DNA of 64,000 nt from Actinopolymorpha sp. NPDC004070 (GTDB lineage Bacteria > Actinomycetota > Actinomycetes > Propionibacteriales > Actinopolymorphaceae): the NCBI RefSeq assembly GCF_040610475.1, contig NZ_JBEXMJ010000006.1, positions 186,001 through 250,000 on the forward strand, written 5' to 3'. A program made the translations under genes and the position numbers. Positions 8,744 through 21,229 of the stretch are shown piece after piece (position 1 is the first letter of the stretch; every line of letters begins with the position of its first letter). The notes under the pieces were generated by a model. It made no database searches. It worked only from the letters and a program-made list of their open reading frames with translations, and had not been told where the DNA came from.

Positions 8744-8765
8744 TGACAACGGCATGACAACGTCG
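8744..8765. promoter_or_regulatory. 11-bp direct repeat, candidate OmpR-type regulator site
   Basis: TGACAACGGCA is followed directly by TGACAACGTCG: two copies of TGACAAC spaced exactly 11 bp apart, in the gap between the kinase (minus) and the divergent ABC permease (plus). OmpR-family regulators bind tandem half-sites about one helical turn apart, so this is the natural target of the now broken regulator. Binding is inferred. Confidence 0.5.
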
Positions 8766-8805
8766 GTTCGGGCGGTGTCACCTGCCGATCCGTAGAACCG
8801 ACGGC

Positions 8806-10289
8806 ATGTCGACCACCGAACTCCTTCAGCGGGAATGGGCCGCGTTCCGCCGCCCTGGCCGGCTGATCGCCCTGGCCACCGCGGCACTCACCGTCATCGC
8901 CCTCGGGCTGGTGTCCAGCCTCGGCAACCGCTCGTCCTGCAACGGCCCCTGCCCGTCCGATCCGGTCGCCGGCGACGGTTCCACCGTGAGCGACACGTTC
9001 TGGTTCCTGCATCGCGACCTGGGCCCCGAAGGCAGCATCACGGTCCGGATGACCTCGATGACCGGGACGATCACCTACCCTCCACCCGACCACGACGAGA
9101 TCGTGTCCGGTCTGGTGCCGTGGGCGAAGGCCGGGATCATCGTCAAGGACGGCTTGCGGCAGGGCTCGCCGTACGCGGCACTGATGATGACCGGCAGCCA
9201 CGGCGTGCGATTCCAGTACGACTACAAGCACGACGTCGCCGGAGGCGGCCCGTCGGGGCGGTTCCCGCGCTGGCTGCGCCTGACCCGCTCCGGCGACACC
9301 ATCACCGGCGCCGAGTCGGCCGACGGCCGGCGGTGGCGCACCGTCGCGACGGCGAGGCTCGCGGGGCTGCCGGACACCGTTCAGGTCGGGCTGGCTCTTC
9401 GCCACCTCCCCCGGCGACCTCACCCTCCGCAAGGTCGGCCTCGGCGGCGCGACCGAGGAGGTCCGGTTCACCCAGGCCGTCGGCACCTTCGACAACGTCG
9501 CCGTCGAGGGCGGTGTCACCGGCTCGTGGAACAGCGACCCGGTTGGCCGGATGAACGAGACCGAGTGGGAGAAAGACCACCACGCGTCCGGAGCGGTGCA
9601 GGACGGCGGAGTCATCACGGTCAGCGGCACCGGCGACATCGGGCCACTCGGTGAGGAAGGCGTGCCGGCCGTCACGCTGAGCCTGCTCGGCCTGACGATC
9701 GCGCTGACCATCGTGATCGTCGTCGCGGCCCGACACGGTGTCCGAACGGCTCGTGACCCGGACTCCCGGCGACTGGTCACCGCCCGGGCGGTCATCGTAG
9801 AAGCAGCCGGCTTCGTCACCGGGCTGGTCGCCGTCGGCATCACCCTCCCGGTGAGTCTGGCGATTCTCAGGGGCAACGGCATCCCCGTGCAGCCGGTGTC
9901 CGCCGCGGCCGGCACGCGGGTGATCGTCGGAGTCGCGGCAGTCCTCGCCCTGTGCGCCGTGCTCACGTACGGGCTCGGTGTGTTGCTGGGCGGCGATTCT
10001 CCTCGGCACGTCGCTGGTTGCCGTGCCCTACGCCGTCACCGCGGTCCCGCTGCTGCCCGACACGGTGTCGGAGTGGCTGCTGCGACTCACCCCGGCAGCC
10101 GGCTTCGCCGTCACCCAGACGATGGTGGAGTATCCGCAGGTGACCGCGCACTACGCCCCTTCGGCCGGGTACTTTCCGCTCCCGTGGTGGGGTGGGCTCG
10201 TCCTGCTCTGCGCGTACACGGCGGTCGTGCTGCGCACGGCCTTTGGCCGGGGTGGACGGGAACCCGCCCCGAACCCCGACTGGCGATAA
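8806..10289 (+). pseudogene. ABC-2 type transporter permease with extracellular beta-domain, two frameshifts
   Basis: The protein begins MSTTELLQREWAAFRRPGR and a first membrane helix, then a large extracytoplasmic region (FWFLHRDLGPEGSITVRM, DDEIVSG-like, WLRLTRSGDTITG) resembling a DUF1349/LamG-type domain. The frame changes near 9390 (ends TVQVGLALR; continues FATSPGDLTLRKVGL in frame +1) and again near 9990 (ends LTYGLGVLLGG; continues AAILLGTSLVAVPYAV), finishing with the last membrane helices at 10289. Restored, it is a permease of about 490 residues. No ATPase gene is next to it, although such permeases normally have one. With the adjacent broken kinase and regulator it forms a decayed stress/export module. 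Confidence 0.75.
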
Positions 10290-10407
10290 TGCCGGAGCGG
10301 CACCGAGTGGTGGTCGCGGACCGGCCATGATCCTCAAAGGGCGCCGGAGCCGGGTCCGTCGGGTGCCGTGGCGACGCCGTCTCGGCTGTTCGGAAGGACA
10401 CGAAGCA

Positions 10408-10818
10408 ATGACGTCTCCCCACGACTCGACCAAGTGCGCCGAGCACCACGACCTGGTACGCGACTTCGGTGGCGACCGGCCGCGCATCGTGGTCCTGTGC
10501 GGCTCCACGAGGTTCTACGAGGAGTTCCGCCGGCAGAACCTCCGCCTCACCCTGGACGGCGCGATCGTCTTGTCGATCGGCTGGGAGACCGGGGCCGACG
10601 GTGACCTGGTGGGTGCGGACGGCACGGACGAGGTGGACGAGGTGAAGGCGCGGCTGGGCGCGCTGCACCTGCGGAAGATCGACCTGGCCGACGAGGTGCT
10701 GGTGCTGAACGTCGACGGCTACGTCGGAGAGTCCACCAGCCGCGAGATCGCCTATGCCACCGGGATCGGCAAGCCCGTCGTGTACCTCCACCCTGTGCAG
10801 GAAGAGGCCCGGGCCTGA
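10408..10818 (+). CDS. Nucleoside 2-deoxyribosyltransferase-like protein
   Basis: A 136-residue soluble protein. The N-terminal strand-loop VVLCGSTRFYEEF and the C-terminal segment SREIAYATGIGKPVVYL match the fold of nucleoside 2-deoxyribosyltransferases and their DUF4406-like relatives, which bind nucleosides or nucleotides. Acidic residues between (KIDLADEVLVLNVDGYVGES) fit the catalytic half of that fold. The ATG at 10408 has GGAAGGA about 9 nt upstream. It stands alone between the decayed ABC gene and a convergent RibD-like gene. The exact reaction is not predictable; a nucleotide-hydrolase or sensing role is also possible. Confidence 0.65.
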   Translation: MTSPHDSTKCAEHHDLVRDFGGDRPRIVVLCGSTRFYEEFRRQNLRLTLDGAIVLSIGWETGADGDLVGADGTDEVDEVKARLGALHLRKIDLADEVLVLNVDGYVGESTSREIAYATGIGKPVVYLHPVQEEARA

Positions 10819-10839
10819 CCCAGGTCGGGCTTGAGCGCC

Positions 10840-11982
10840 CTAGTCGAACAGGTGGGCGTTGACCTCGCGGGCCAGCGGGGCGAGCTCGGGCCGCTCCACC
10901 ACCTCGACGTCCGCGTCGCGCAGGCGTTCCACGCCGTGGCAGTCGACGAACAGCGCGGGTTCGCGCCAGGCGAGCACCACCCGGCGGATGCCGGCGCGGA
11001 TGATCAGGTCCGCGCAGGGCACAGGATGGGAGGCGCGGGCGCTGCACGGCTCCAGACTGGAGTACATCGTGGCCGAGGCCAGCCGCGGGTCGGCCGGGTC
11101 GATCCGGCTCAGCGCGACCTCCTCGGCGTGCTCGCGCGGACCGGTCTCCCGGGAGTACCCACTGGCGAGCTCGTGTCCGGTGTCGTCGACGACCACCGCT
11201 CCCACGGCGTACGCCGACCCGGTGGGCGGGCAGGCACGGGACAGCTCGATCGCGCGTCGCAGCCAGAAGTCGTCGGCGGCGGCGAGGAGGTACCGAGCCA
11301 GCACCACGTCACCGACCCGGCGTACCTCGGCCAGCCGCATCCGGTTGCCCGGCCCGTGCGGGAACTCCCCCGGCCCGACCAGGCGGGGCGCGTCCGGGTC
11401 GCCGACGAAGAACGGCGCGACCACCAGGTGCAGCTCGTCCACCAGCCCCGCGGTGAGGAACGCGGTCAGCACCCGCCGGCCGCCCTCGACCAGCAGGCGG
11501 CGTACGCCCCGCCGGTGCAGGTCCGCGAGCACCGCGCTGAGGTCCACTCCGTCGGGAGGTCCGTCACCCAGGTCGTCGGCGTCGACGACCGTGGCCGCCG
11601 AGCCCAGTCGCGCACGTAGTTCCGGAGCCGAGCCACCGGCGGCGTAGACGAGCCGATCCGCCGGCCCGGCGGTGAAGAACGCCGCACCGGGATCGAGGTC
11701 GCCAGACCGGGTGAGCACGACCTTCGCCGGGTTCGGCGGACGTCCCGCCGCGACCCGCGCCTGCCGGCGTTCGGCCGAGCGGACCAGCAGTCGCGGGTCG
11801 TCCCGCCGGAGCGTGTGCGCGCCGACCAGGATCGCGTCGCACCCGGCCCGTACGTCATCCACCCGGTCCAGATCCGTCTCGCCGGACAGGACCAGCCGGG
11901 CGTCGGCACAGTCGTCGAGGTAACCGTCGAGCGACTGTGCCGCGCTGGCGACGACGTACGGGCGTTCGAGCACCTCAGTCAC
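10840..11982 (-). CDS. RibD-like protein with reversed domain order (reductase then deaminase)
   Basis: A 380-residue protein with both halves of RibD in the opposite order. Residues about 8-235 form a RibD_C/dihydrofolate-reductase-like reductase (VVASAAQSLDGYLDD, ILVGAHTLRRDDPRL, RRLLVEGGRRVLTAFL). Residues about 240-380 form a cytidine-deaminase-like zinc domain with HAE (285-287) and PCSARASHPVPC (312-323). Canonical RibD has the deaminase first. The predicted role is pyrimidine deamination and reduction in flavin or related pathways, but the swap could mean another pathway. No start is ideal; GTG 11982 is chosen, and a TTG 27 nt upstream is possible. It follows tpiA by 41 nt on the same strand. 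Confidence 0.85.
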   Translation of the reverse strand: MTEVLERPYVVASAAQSLDGYLDDCADARLVLSGETDLDRVDDVRAGCDAILVGAHTLRRDDPRLLVRSAERRQARVAAGRPPNPAKVVLTRSGDLDPGAAFFTAGPADRLVYAAGGSAPELRARLGSAATVVDADDLGDGPPDGVDLSAVLADLHRRGVRRLLVEGGRRVLTAFLTAGLVDELHLVVAPFFVGDPDAPRLVGPGEFPHGPGNRMRLAEVRRVGDVVLARYLLAAADDFWLRRAIELSRACPPTGSAYAVGAVVVDDTGHELASGYSRETGPREHAEEVALSRIDPADPRLASATMYSSLEPCSARASHPVPCADLIIRAGIRRVVLAWREPALFVDCHGVERLRDADVEVVERPELAPLAREVNAHLFD

Positions 11983-12023
11983 GCGCGTGACGACCTCGCC
12001 GGGCAACCACGGCGACCACCTGC

Positions 12024-12833
12024 TCAGGAAGGCAGGTTGGGCAGCTCGTGGTAGCGGCAGATCCCGGCGAACTCCTCCGGGTCCAGGCTCGCCCCGCCGA
12101 CCAGCGCGCCGTCGACGTCGGGCTGTTCCATGATGCCGGCGGCGTTGGCGGCCTTCACCGAGCCACCGTAGAGCACCCGCACCGCGTCCGCGACGTTGGC
12201 GTCGTAGCGGTCGGCGACCGCCTGCCGGATGGCCCCGCACACTTCCTGCGCGTCCTCGGGCGTGGCCACCTCACCGGTGCCGATGGCCCACACCGGCTCG
12301 TACGCGATCACGATGTCGGCTACCTGCTCGGCCTTCAGCCCGTCAAGCGCGGCTTGCACCTGGCCGACGGTGTGCTCGACCTGACGTCCCTCGCGCCGGA
12401 CGTCCAGGCCCTCGCCGACACACAGGATCGGCACCAGGCCGTGCCGGAACGCGGCCTGCACCTTGGCGTTGACGAGCTGGTCGTCCTCGTTGTGGTACTG
12501 CCGGCGCTCGGAGTGCCCGACGAGGACGTACCTGCAACCGAGCTTGGCCAGCATCTCACCGGACACGTCGCCGGTGTAGGCGCCCTTGTCGTACTGGCTG
12601 AGGTCCTGCGCACCGTGCACCAGGCGGAGCTTGTCGCCGTCGATCAGCGTCTGCACCGACCGGATCGCGGTGAACGCCGGCAGCACGGCCACCTCGACGC
12701 GTTCGTAGTCGTGCTTCTTGTCCTGCAGGATCCAGGTGAGCTTCTGGACCAGGTGGACGGCCTCGCGATGATCGAGGTTCATCTTCCAGTTGCCGGCCAT
12801 CAGGACCCTGCGGCCGGTCTGCTTCGTCGCCAC
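12024..12833 (-). CDS. tpiA: Triosephosphate isomerase
   Basis: A 269-residue TIM-barrel enzyme interconverting dihydroxyacetone phosphate and glyceraldehyde 3-phosphate. Catalytic residues are visible: Asn15 and Lys17 in AGNWKMN, His107 in VGHSERR and Glu179 in [11 protein letters not shown]. The phosphate loop VLYGGSVK is present. The GTG start lies 3 nt after the pgk stop with GGAGG 8 nt upstream inside pgk, so it is co-translated with gapA-pgk. In many actinobacteria secG follows tpiA; here a RibD-like gene does. Confidence 0.98.
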   Translation of the reverse strand: MATKQTGRRVLMAGNWKMNLDHREAVHLVQKLTWILQDKKHDYERVEVAVLPAFTAIRSVQTLIDGDKLRLVHGAQDLSQYDKGAYTGDVSGEMLAKLGCRYVLVGHSERRQYHNEDDQLVNAKVQAAFRHGLVPILCVGEGLDVRREGRQVEHTVGQVQAALDGLKAEQVADIVIAYEPVWAIGTGEVATPEDAQEVCGAIRQAVADRYDANVADAVRVLYGGSVKAANAAGIMEQPDVDGALVGGASLDPEEFAGICRYHELPNLPS

Positions 12834-12836
12834 TGT

Positions 12837-15253
<2,417 letters not shown>

Positions 15254-16234
15254 TCAGGAACTCATCATCTCCGCGGTGAGGTTGGCGTCGGTGCCGGGAA
15301 TCCCGAGGTCGGCCGCCCGCTTGTCGGCCATCGCCAGGAGCCGCCGGATGCGACCGGCGATCGCGTCCTTGGTCAGGGGCGGCTCGTGGATCTGGCCCAG
15401 CTCCTCCAGGGAAGCCTGCCGGTGCTCCAGACGGAGCCGGCCGGCCAACTGCAGGTGTTCGGGCACCTCCTCGCCCAGGATCTCCAGCGCCCGCTGGACC
15501 CTGGACCCCGCGGCCACGGCGGCGCGGGCCGAACGCCGGAGGTTGGCGTCGTCGAAGTTGGCGAGCCGGTTGGCGGTGGCGCGTACCTCCCGGCGCATCC
15601 GGCGTTCCTCCCAGGCCATCAGGCTCTCGTGCGCACCCAGTCGGGTGAGCAGCGCGCCGATCGCGTCGCCGTCGCGGATGACCACCCGGTCGATGCCGCG
15701 CACCTCGCGGGCCTTGGCCACGATGCCGATCCGCCGGGCGGCACCGACCAGGGCGAGCGCGGCCTCCGGGCCGGGGCAGGTGACCTCCAGCGCGCCGGAG
15801 CGGCCCGGCTCGGTCAGCGAGCCGTGGGCGAGGAAGGCACCACGCCAGGCGGCCACGGCGTCACACGTCGAGCCGTTGACCACCTGCGGCGGCAGCCCGC
15901 GTACGGGCCTACCGCGACCGTCGAGCAGACCGGTCTGGCGAGCGAGCGCCTCGCCCTCCCTGACCACGCGCAGGACGAACCTGTTGGACTTGCGAAGACC
16001 ACCCGGCGCGAGCACCAACACGTCGCTGACGTGCCCGAACACCTCGGCGATCTCTCTGCGTAGTCGCCGGACCGAAGCGCCGGTGTCCAGCTCGGCCTCG
16101 ATGACGATTCGGCCGCTGACGATGTGCAGGCCGCCGGCGAACCGAAGGGTCGCGGACACCTCCGCTTTGCGACAGCAGGGTTTCGTCACCGTCGCACTGG
16201 TGAGCTCCGCCTTGACCTGCGCCGTCATCGCCAT
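15254..16234 (-). CDS. whiA: WhiA sporulation/division regulator
   Basis: A 326-residue WhiA. The N-terminal LAGLIDADG-derived half begins [11 protein letters not shown] and includes [18 protein letters not shown], and the C-terminal helix-turn-helix includes [20 protein letters not shown] and [23 protein letters not shown]. In Streptomyces WhiA acts with WhiB to switch on division genes; homologues in non-sporulating bacteria link division to metabolism. The ATG at 16234 matches the conserved MAMT start with AGGA upstream; the longer reading from 16267 adds non-conserved residues. It lies 86 nt after yvcK in the conserved rapZ-yvcK-whiA order. Confidence 0.97.
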   Translation of the reverse strand: MAMTAQVKAELTSATVTKPCCRKAEVSATLRFAGGLHIVSGRIVIEAELDTGASVRRLRREIAEVFGHVSDVLVLAPGGLRKSNRFVLRVVREGEALARQTGLLDGRGRPVRGLPPQVVNGSTCDAVAAWRGAFLAHGSLTEPGRSGALEVTCPGPEAALALVGAARRIGIVAKAREVRGIDRVVIRDGDAIGALLTRLGAHESLMAWEERRMRREVRATANRLANFDDANLRRSARAAVAAGSRVQRALEILGEEVPEHLQLAGRLRLEHRQASLEELGQIHEPPLTKDAIAGRIRRLLAMADKRAADLGIPGTDANLTAEMMSS

Positions 16235-16316
16235 GGCCCGATCCTGCCACGAAAGGGGAATTCGCACCGCGAATGGGTCGAGCCGGTGAGGCTTCTCAGG
16301 ATCATCTCCACTACTC

Positions 16317-16336
16317 AGTGTTACGCCGATAACACT
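16317..16336. promoter_or_regulatory. AT-rich inverted repeat at yvcK stop / whiA leader
   Basis: AGTGTTA-CGCCGA-TAACACT is a perfect 7-bp inverted repeat with a 6-bp centre. It covers the yvcK stop codon (16321-16323) and lies about 83 bp upstream of the whiA start. The arms are AT-rich in a GC-rich genome and there is no T-run after it, so an operator for whiA is as likely as a terminator. No known WhiA box (GACAC) organisation is evident. Confidence 0.4.
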
Positions 16337-17361
16337 TTGGCATACACACGGGCGAGGCGTTGCGGGTCATGCTTGGGCGAACCATCGGCCCAGGCGACGT
16401 CGGCCATCACGAGTTCGGCGCCGAGCTTGGTCGCCGCGTCGACCAGCGCCGGGTGGTCGGCGACGAACGCGTCGTCGGCCACCACGACGTCCACCCGCAG
16501 GTCAGGAGCGTGCGCGGCGAGCACCTCGAGGTGCCGCTCGGGCGAGAAACCCCGCGTCTCCCCCGCCTGTGGTGCGAGGTTGAGGGTGAGGATGCGGCGG
16601 GCCTTGGTCTCGTGCAACGCGGCCGCCAGTTCGGGAACCAGCAGGTGCACGAGAACGCTGGTGAACCACGAGCCCGGACCGAGCACCACGCCGTCGGCCT
16701 CGCGGACGGCCGCTACCGCTTCCGGACAGGCCGGCGGGTCGGGCGGCTCCAGTGCCACGCTGCGCACCCGGCCGGGCGTACTCGCCACCTCCGACTGACC
16801 GCGCACCGTCTCCACCAGCGCGGGATTCGCCGGATCGAGGCCCTCGACCTGGGCGGTGATCCGCAACGGGACGGCGCACATCGGCAGCACCCGGCCACGG
16901 GCACCGAGCAGCCGGCCCACCCAGTCAAGGCCGGCGACATGGCGGTCCGCGGTGGCCGCGGTGGCGGCCGCCGCACCGGGCGGCCCCGGCACGGGCCCCG
17001 ACGAGCGCTGGGCAAGGCGTTCCCACAACGCCACGATCAGCAGATTGCCGACCGCGTGCCCGGACAGCTCACCGTCGCTGGCGAACCGGTGCTGCAACAC
17101 CTCGGCCCACGTGCGTCCCCACTCGTCGTCGCCGCACAGCGCGGCCAGCGCCTGCCGCAGATCACCGGGAGGGAGTACGCCGAACTCCGAGCGCAGCCGG
17201 CCGGAGGAGCCGCCGTCGTCGGCCACCGTCACCACCGCGGTGAGCCGCTCGGTGACCTGGCGCAGCGCCGACAGCGAGGCGGACAGGCCGTGCCCACCGC
17301 CGAGGGCGACGACCTTCGGTCCCGCGCCCGTCGTCTCCGTTGTCACCGGGGGCGACGTCAT
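16321..17361 (-). CDS. yvcK: Gluconeogenesis factor / CofD-like protein YvcK
   Basis: A 346-residue protein of the YvcK/CofD-like family, which in Bacillus binds UDP-sugars and influences cell-wall precursor flux and gluconeogenic growth. The Rossmann motif [18 protein letters not shown] (about 17-34) and the signature [17 protein letters not shown] are clear, as is [15 protein letters not shown] Pro/Ala-rich stretch ([15 protein letters not shown]) lies near residue 135. The start overlaps the rapZ stop as ATGA. Confidence 0.95.
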   Translation of the reverse strand: MTSPPVTTETTGAGPKVVALGGGHGLSASLSALRQVTERLTAVVTVADDGGSSGRLRSEFGVLPPGDLRQALAALCGDDEWGRTWAEVLQHRFASDGELSGHAVGNLLIVALWERLAQRSSGPVPGPPGAAAATAATADRHVAGLDWVGRLLGARGRVLPMCAVPLRITAQVEGLDPANPALVETVRGQSEVASTPGRVRSVALEPPDPPACPEAVAAVREADGVVLGPGSWFTSVLVHLLVPELAAALHETKARRILTLNLAPQAGETRGFSPERHLEVLAAHAPDLRVDVVVADDAFVADHPALVDAATKLGAELVMADVAWADGSPKHDPQRLARVYAKVLSA

Positions 17362-18227
17362 TCGCGCCCCAGGTCACGGTGCAGGACGAGGTTGCCGATG
17401 CCGTGCTCGCGCAGCCTCGAGCCGAGTTCTTCCGCCATCGCCACACTCCGGTGTTTGCCGCCGGTGCATCCGACCGCGATCGTCGCGAACCGTTTCCCCT
17501 CCCGCAGGTACCCCCGCGCCAGCAGGGTCACCAGGCCCTCGTACTGGTCGAGGAACGGCAGCGCGTCTTCCTGCTTCAGGACGTACTCCCGAACCTCCGG
17601 GTCCAAACCCGTCCGCGGCCGAAGCTCCGGCTGCCAGTGCGGGTTGGGCAGGAAGCGGCAGTCGACCACCAGGTCGGCGTCGACCGGGATGCCGTACTTG
17701 TAGCCGAACGACACGATCGTGGCCTGCAGCGCCTGGTCGTCGGCGCCGCCGAACGCGTTCACGATCTTCGCCGCGAGCTGGTGGACGTTGAGGTTGGAGG
17801 TGTCGATGACCAGGTCGGCGTCGGCGCGCAGCTCGCGCAGTGCCTCGCGTTCGCGGGCGATGCCGTCCAGGACCCGGCCGTCGCCCTGCAGCGGGTGCGG
17901 CCTCCGCACGCTTTCGTACCGGCGGACGAGGACCTCGTCGCCGGCTTCCAGGAACAGCAACATCGGGCGTACGTCACGGGCCCGCAGCGCCTCCAGCGCG
18001 CCCTGCAGGGCGGCGAAGAACGAGCCGGAGCGGACGTCGACCACCACCGCGATCCGTGAGACGGAGCGGTCGCCGCCGCCGACCAGCTTGACGATCGTCG
18101 GCAGGAGCTCGGGCGGGAGGTTGTCGACGACGAACCATCCGAGGTCCTCCAGGACGTGCGCGGCCGCGCTGCGCCCGGCTCCGGACATGCCGGAGACGAG
18201 GACAAGCTCAGGAGGGTCTGTCGTCAT
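17358..18227 (-). CDS. rapZ: RapZ/YvcJ nucleotide-binding protein
   Basis: A 289-residue P-loop protein. The Walker A is [10 protein letters not shown], with Arg where classical P-loops have Lys, as is usual for this family; [22 protein letters not shown] and the C-terminal RFLPNPHW and [10 protein letters not shown] motifs are present. In E. coli RapZ controls GlmS through small RNAs; in actinobacteria the role is less clear, but it is always beside yvcK and whiA. The first 20 bp overlap the end of uvrC, so translation is coupled. Confidence 0.95.
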   Translation of the reverse strand: MTTDPPELVLVSGMSGAGRSAAAHVLEDLGWFVVDNLPPELLPTIVKLVGGGDRSVSRIAVVVDVRSGSFFAALQGALEALRARDVRPMLLFLEAGDEVLVRRYESVRRPHPLQGDGRVLDGIAREREALRELRADADLVIDTSNLNVHQLAAKIVNAFGGADDQALQATIVSFGYKYGIPVDADLVVDCRFLPNPHWQPELRPRTGLDPEVREYVLKQEDALPFLDQYEGLVTLLARGYLREGKRFATIAVGCTGGKHRSVAMAEELGSRLREHGIGNLVLHRDLGRE

Positions 18228-20433
18228 CGGTTGCTCCCCGGGTAGGTGCGAGAGGTCGCATCATCGCGTCGTCGCCGGCGGCCGGCGACGGCGGGTCGGT
18301 GCGGGCCGGCTGATCTTCCTGGCCCGCGTGATCGTCGTGCGGCGGCTCCGGTGGGTCGTCCAGGATCTCACCGGTCGCGGTGTTGACAGCCGGCCGGCCA
18401 CCGGCCCGCTCGGGCTGGTGCAGGGCCGCCACCACCGACTCGGCCGTACGCATGCCGATACCGGGCACCTCGGCCACCTCCTCGGCCGTCGCCGCCCGCA
18501 GCCGCTTCAGCGACCCGAACTTCCGCAACAGCGCCTTGCGCCGGGTCGCTCCGAGACCGGGTACGTCGTCGAGCAGGCTCTCCACCATCGACTTCGACCG
18601 GCGCTGGCGGTGGAACGTGATCGCGAACCGGTGCGCCTCGTCGCGGACGCGCTGCAGGAGGTAGAGGCCCTCGCTGGTGCGCGGAAGGATGACCGGGTCC
18701 TCCTGGCCGGGCAGCCACACCTCCTCCAGCCGCTTGGCCAGGCCGCAGACGGGGACGTCGTCGATGCCCAGCTCGTCCATCGCCCGGGCGGCCGCGGCGA
18801 CCTGCGGCGGGCCACCGTCGACGACGAGGAGCCCGGGCGCATAGGAGAACCTGCGCTGGCGACCGGTCTCGGGGTCGATGCCCGCGGGCACGCCGGTGGC
18901 GGCGGACGCCATACCTGAGCCGTTCGACCGCCCGCCGGCGCCGGAGCCGTTCGTCGCCCCCGTCGCCTCCGCGGGCTCCCCCTCCGCGCCGGTGGGCGAG
19001 GCCGCACCGACGTCACCGGTCTCGGCGTGCTCGTCGAGGTAGCGCTGGAACCGCCGGGTGATGACCTCGTGGATGGACGCGACGTCGTTGGAGCCGTTGT
19101 CGCGACCGCGGGCCCGCACGGTGAACCGACGGTAGTCGCTCTTGCGGGGCAGGCCGTCCTCGAACACCACCATCGACGCAACGACGTCCGAGCCCTGCAG
19201 GTTGGACACGTCGTAGCACTCGATCCGCAACGGCGCCTCGGGCAGTCCGAGCGCGTCCTGGATCTCCTGCAGCGCGCGGCTGCGGGTGGTCAGGTCGCTG
19301 GCCCGCTTGGTCTTGTGCAGCCCGAGCGCCTGGTGGGCGTTGCGGGCCACGGTCTCCATCAGCGCCTTCTTGTCGCCGCGCTGGGGCACCCGCAGGTCGA
19401 CCCGGGAGCCCCGGCGGTCGGTGAGCCAGTCGGCCAGCGCCGCGTCGTCGGCGGGCAGGGCCGGCACCAGTACCTCGCGGGGCACGGACTCCCCGCCCTC
19501 CCCGCCGTACAGCTGGATGAGCAGTCGTTCCACCAGCTCGCCGGTCTCGGCATCGTCTGTCTTGTCGGCGACCCAGCCGCGCTGGCCGCGGATCCGTCCG
19601 CCGCGTACGTGGAACACCTGGACGGCCGCCTCGAGCTGGTCCTCGGCCAGGGCCACCACGTCGGCGTCGGTGCCGTCGGCCAGCACCACGGTGTTCTTCT
19701 CCAGCGCGCGTTCGAGCGCCTTGAGGTCGTCGCGCAGCTTGGCGGCACGCTCGAACTCCAGGTCCGAGGAAGCCTGGCGCATCTCCCGCTCCACCCGGCG
19801 GATGTAGGGCGCGGCATGCCCGGCCATGAAGTCGCAGAAGTCCTCGACGATCTCCCGGTGCTCCTCCGGGGTGACCCGGCCGACGCACGGCGCGGAGCAC
19901 TTGCCGATGTAGCCGAGCAGGCAGGGACGCCCGATCTGGCGGGCGCGGTTGAACACGCCCTTGGAGCAGGTGCGTGCCGGGAACACCCGCAGCAGCAGGT
20001 CGAGCGTCTCCCGGATCGCCCAGGCATGGGAGTACGGGCCGAAGTAGCGGACCCCCTTGCGCTTGGCGCCGCGCATCACCTGCAGCCGCGGGAACTCCTC
20101 GTCCAGCGTGACCGCCAGCCAGGGGTAGCTCTTGTCGTCGCGGTACTTGACGTTGAACCGCGGGTCGTACTCCTTGATCCAGGAGTACTCCAGCTGCAGC
20201 GCCTCGACCTCGGTGTTGACCACCGTCCACTCGACCTTGGCGGCGGTCTGCACCATCGCCTGGGTGCGCGGATGCAGGGCGGCGAGATCCTGGAAGTACG
20301 ACCCGAGCCGGGAGCGCAGGCTCTTGGCCTTGCCGACATAGATCACCCGGCCCCGAGGGTCGGAGAAGCGGTAGACGCCCGGCTGGTCGGGAACCGAGCC
20401 GGGGGTGGGTCGATAGGTCGCGGGATCTGCCAC
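18208..20433 (-). CDS. uvrC: Excinuclease ABC subunit C
   Basis: A 741-residue UvrC, the dual-incision nuclease of nucleotide-excision repair. The GIY-YIG domain is N-terminal ([28 protein letters not shown]), followed by the UVR helices, the RNase H-like endonuclease ([26 protein letters not shown]) and the C-terminal HhH pair ([29 protein letters not shown]). A Gly/Ser/Ala-rich insert of about 50 residues splits the RNase H-like part, and an acidic, Pro-rich tail follows VNTATGEIL; both are common in actinobacterial UvrC. The GTG at 20433 (VADPATYRP) matches family starts. Confidence 0.97.
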   Translation of the reverse strand: MADPATYRPTPGSVPDQPGVYRFSDPRGRVIYVGKAKSLRSRLGSYFQDLAALHPRTQAMVQTAAKVEWTVVNTEVEALQLEYSWIKEYDPRFNVKYRDDKSYPWLAVTLDEEFPRLQVMRGAKRKGVRYFGPYSHAWAIRETLDLLLRVFPARTCSKGVFNRARQIGRPCLLGYIGKCSAPCVGRVTPEEHREIVEDFCDFMAGHAAPYIRRVEREMRQASSDLEFERAAKLRDDLKALERALEKNTVVLADGTDADVVALAEDQLEAAVQVFHVRGGRIRGQRGWVADKTDDAETGELVERLLIQLYGGEGGESVPREVLVPALPADDAALADWLTDRRGSRVDLRVPQRGDKKALMETVARNAHQALGLHKTKRASDLTTRSRALQEIQDALGLPEAPLRIECYDVSNLQGSDVVASMVVFEDGLPRKSDYRRFTVRARGRDNGSNDVASIHEVITRRFQRYLDEHAETGDVGAASPTGAEGEPAEATGATNGSGAGGRSNGSGMASAATGVPAGIDPETGRQRRFSYAPGLLVVDGGPPQVAAAARAMDELGIDDVPVCGLAKRLEEVWLPGQEDPVILPRTSEGLYLLQRVRDEAHRFAITFHRQRRSKSMVESLLDDVPGLGATRRKALLRKFGSLKRLRAATAEEVAEVPGIGMRTAESVVAALHQPERAGGRPAVNTATGEILDDPPEPPHDDHAGQEDQPARTDPPSPAAGDDAMMRPLAPTRGATDDDRPS

Positions 20434-20526
20434 TTTTCCGAGCCTAGGCGACGGCACCCCCATCCGGTCGCCTGGCCGCCCCGGTACCGGCCGGACGGGA
20501 TGGGGTGAACCACGCGAACCGCCCGC

Positions 20527-21072
20527 TCACGCGAGCTTGATCGAGCCGCCCTCGACCTCGATCTTCACCGGCGGCAGCGGCCTGGTCGCCGGCCCCTGCT
20601 TGACCGAGCCGTCCAGGGCGCTGAACGCGCTGCCGTGGCAGTGGCACTTGATGGTGTCGCCGGTCACGTCGCCGACCGGGCAGCCGCGATGAGTGCAGAT
20701 CGCGGAGAACGCCTTGAACGTCCCCTGCTGCGGCTGGGTCACGACGACCTTCTGCGCGGCGAAGATCTTGCCACCCTTGACCGGGATCTGGCTGGTCGAG
20801 GTGAGGGAGTCGCCACCGCCGCCACCGCCCTTGGCCGCGTCGTCGTCGCCCGGCGTCTTGGTGTCGTCCCCGGGCGCGGGGGTCTTCTTCGCCTTGTCGT
20901 CGGGTGCCTTGCCGTCGCTCTTCCCGCCCGCGGAGTCGTCACCGCCGCTGGTGTTCGAGCTGCCGCCGCCGCACGCGGCGAGCAGGGGGAACGCGGCAGC
21001 CGCTGCGGCCACCCCGCCCAGGGCGTGCCGGCGGGTCATCGGGGCGGGGTCGCGCCGCTCGGGTGTGTCCAC
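20527..21072 (-). CDS. Rieske [2Fe-2S] lipoprotein with Tat signal
   Basis: A 181-residue exported Rieske protein. The N-terminus has a twin-arginine motif (MTRRHALGG) and a lipobox LLAAC with Cys34, so it is probably anchored outside the membrane. A Gly/Asp/Lys/Pro-rich linker (about 35-90) precedes the Rieske domain. Cluster ligands are Cys126 and His128 (CTHRGC) and Cys143 and His146 (CHCHGSAF), with Cys131 and Cys145 as the disulfide pair. It likely carries electrons in a periplasm-side redox chain; the partner is unknown. A 157-bp gap separates it from the LarA-like gene. Confidence 0.93.
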   Translation of the reverse strand: MDTPERRDPAPMTRRHALGGVAAAAAAFPLLAACGGGSSNTSGGDDSAGGKSDGKAPDDKAKKTPAPGDDTKTPGDDDAAKGGGGGGDSLTSTSQIPVKGGKIFAAQKVVVTQPQQGTFKAFSAICTHRGCPVGDVTGDTIKCHCHGSAFSALDGSVKQGPATRPLPPVKIEVEGGSIKLA

Positions 21073-21229
21073 GGTGTCCTCCGTCTGTCAGGCGAGTCGC
21101 TGGAGCGTCTACTGGGCGAGGTTCTCCCACGTTCCCCCACGACACGCGACGGGGGCCCGGACGGTTCAGCGTCTCCGGACATTCGGAGCCAGTTGGAGGC
21201 CCCTGGTGACACCCGAAGGCACCCGATGG

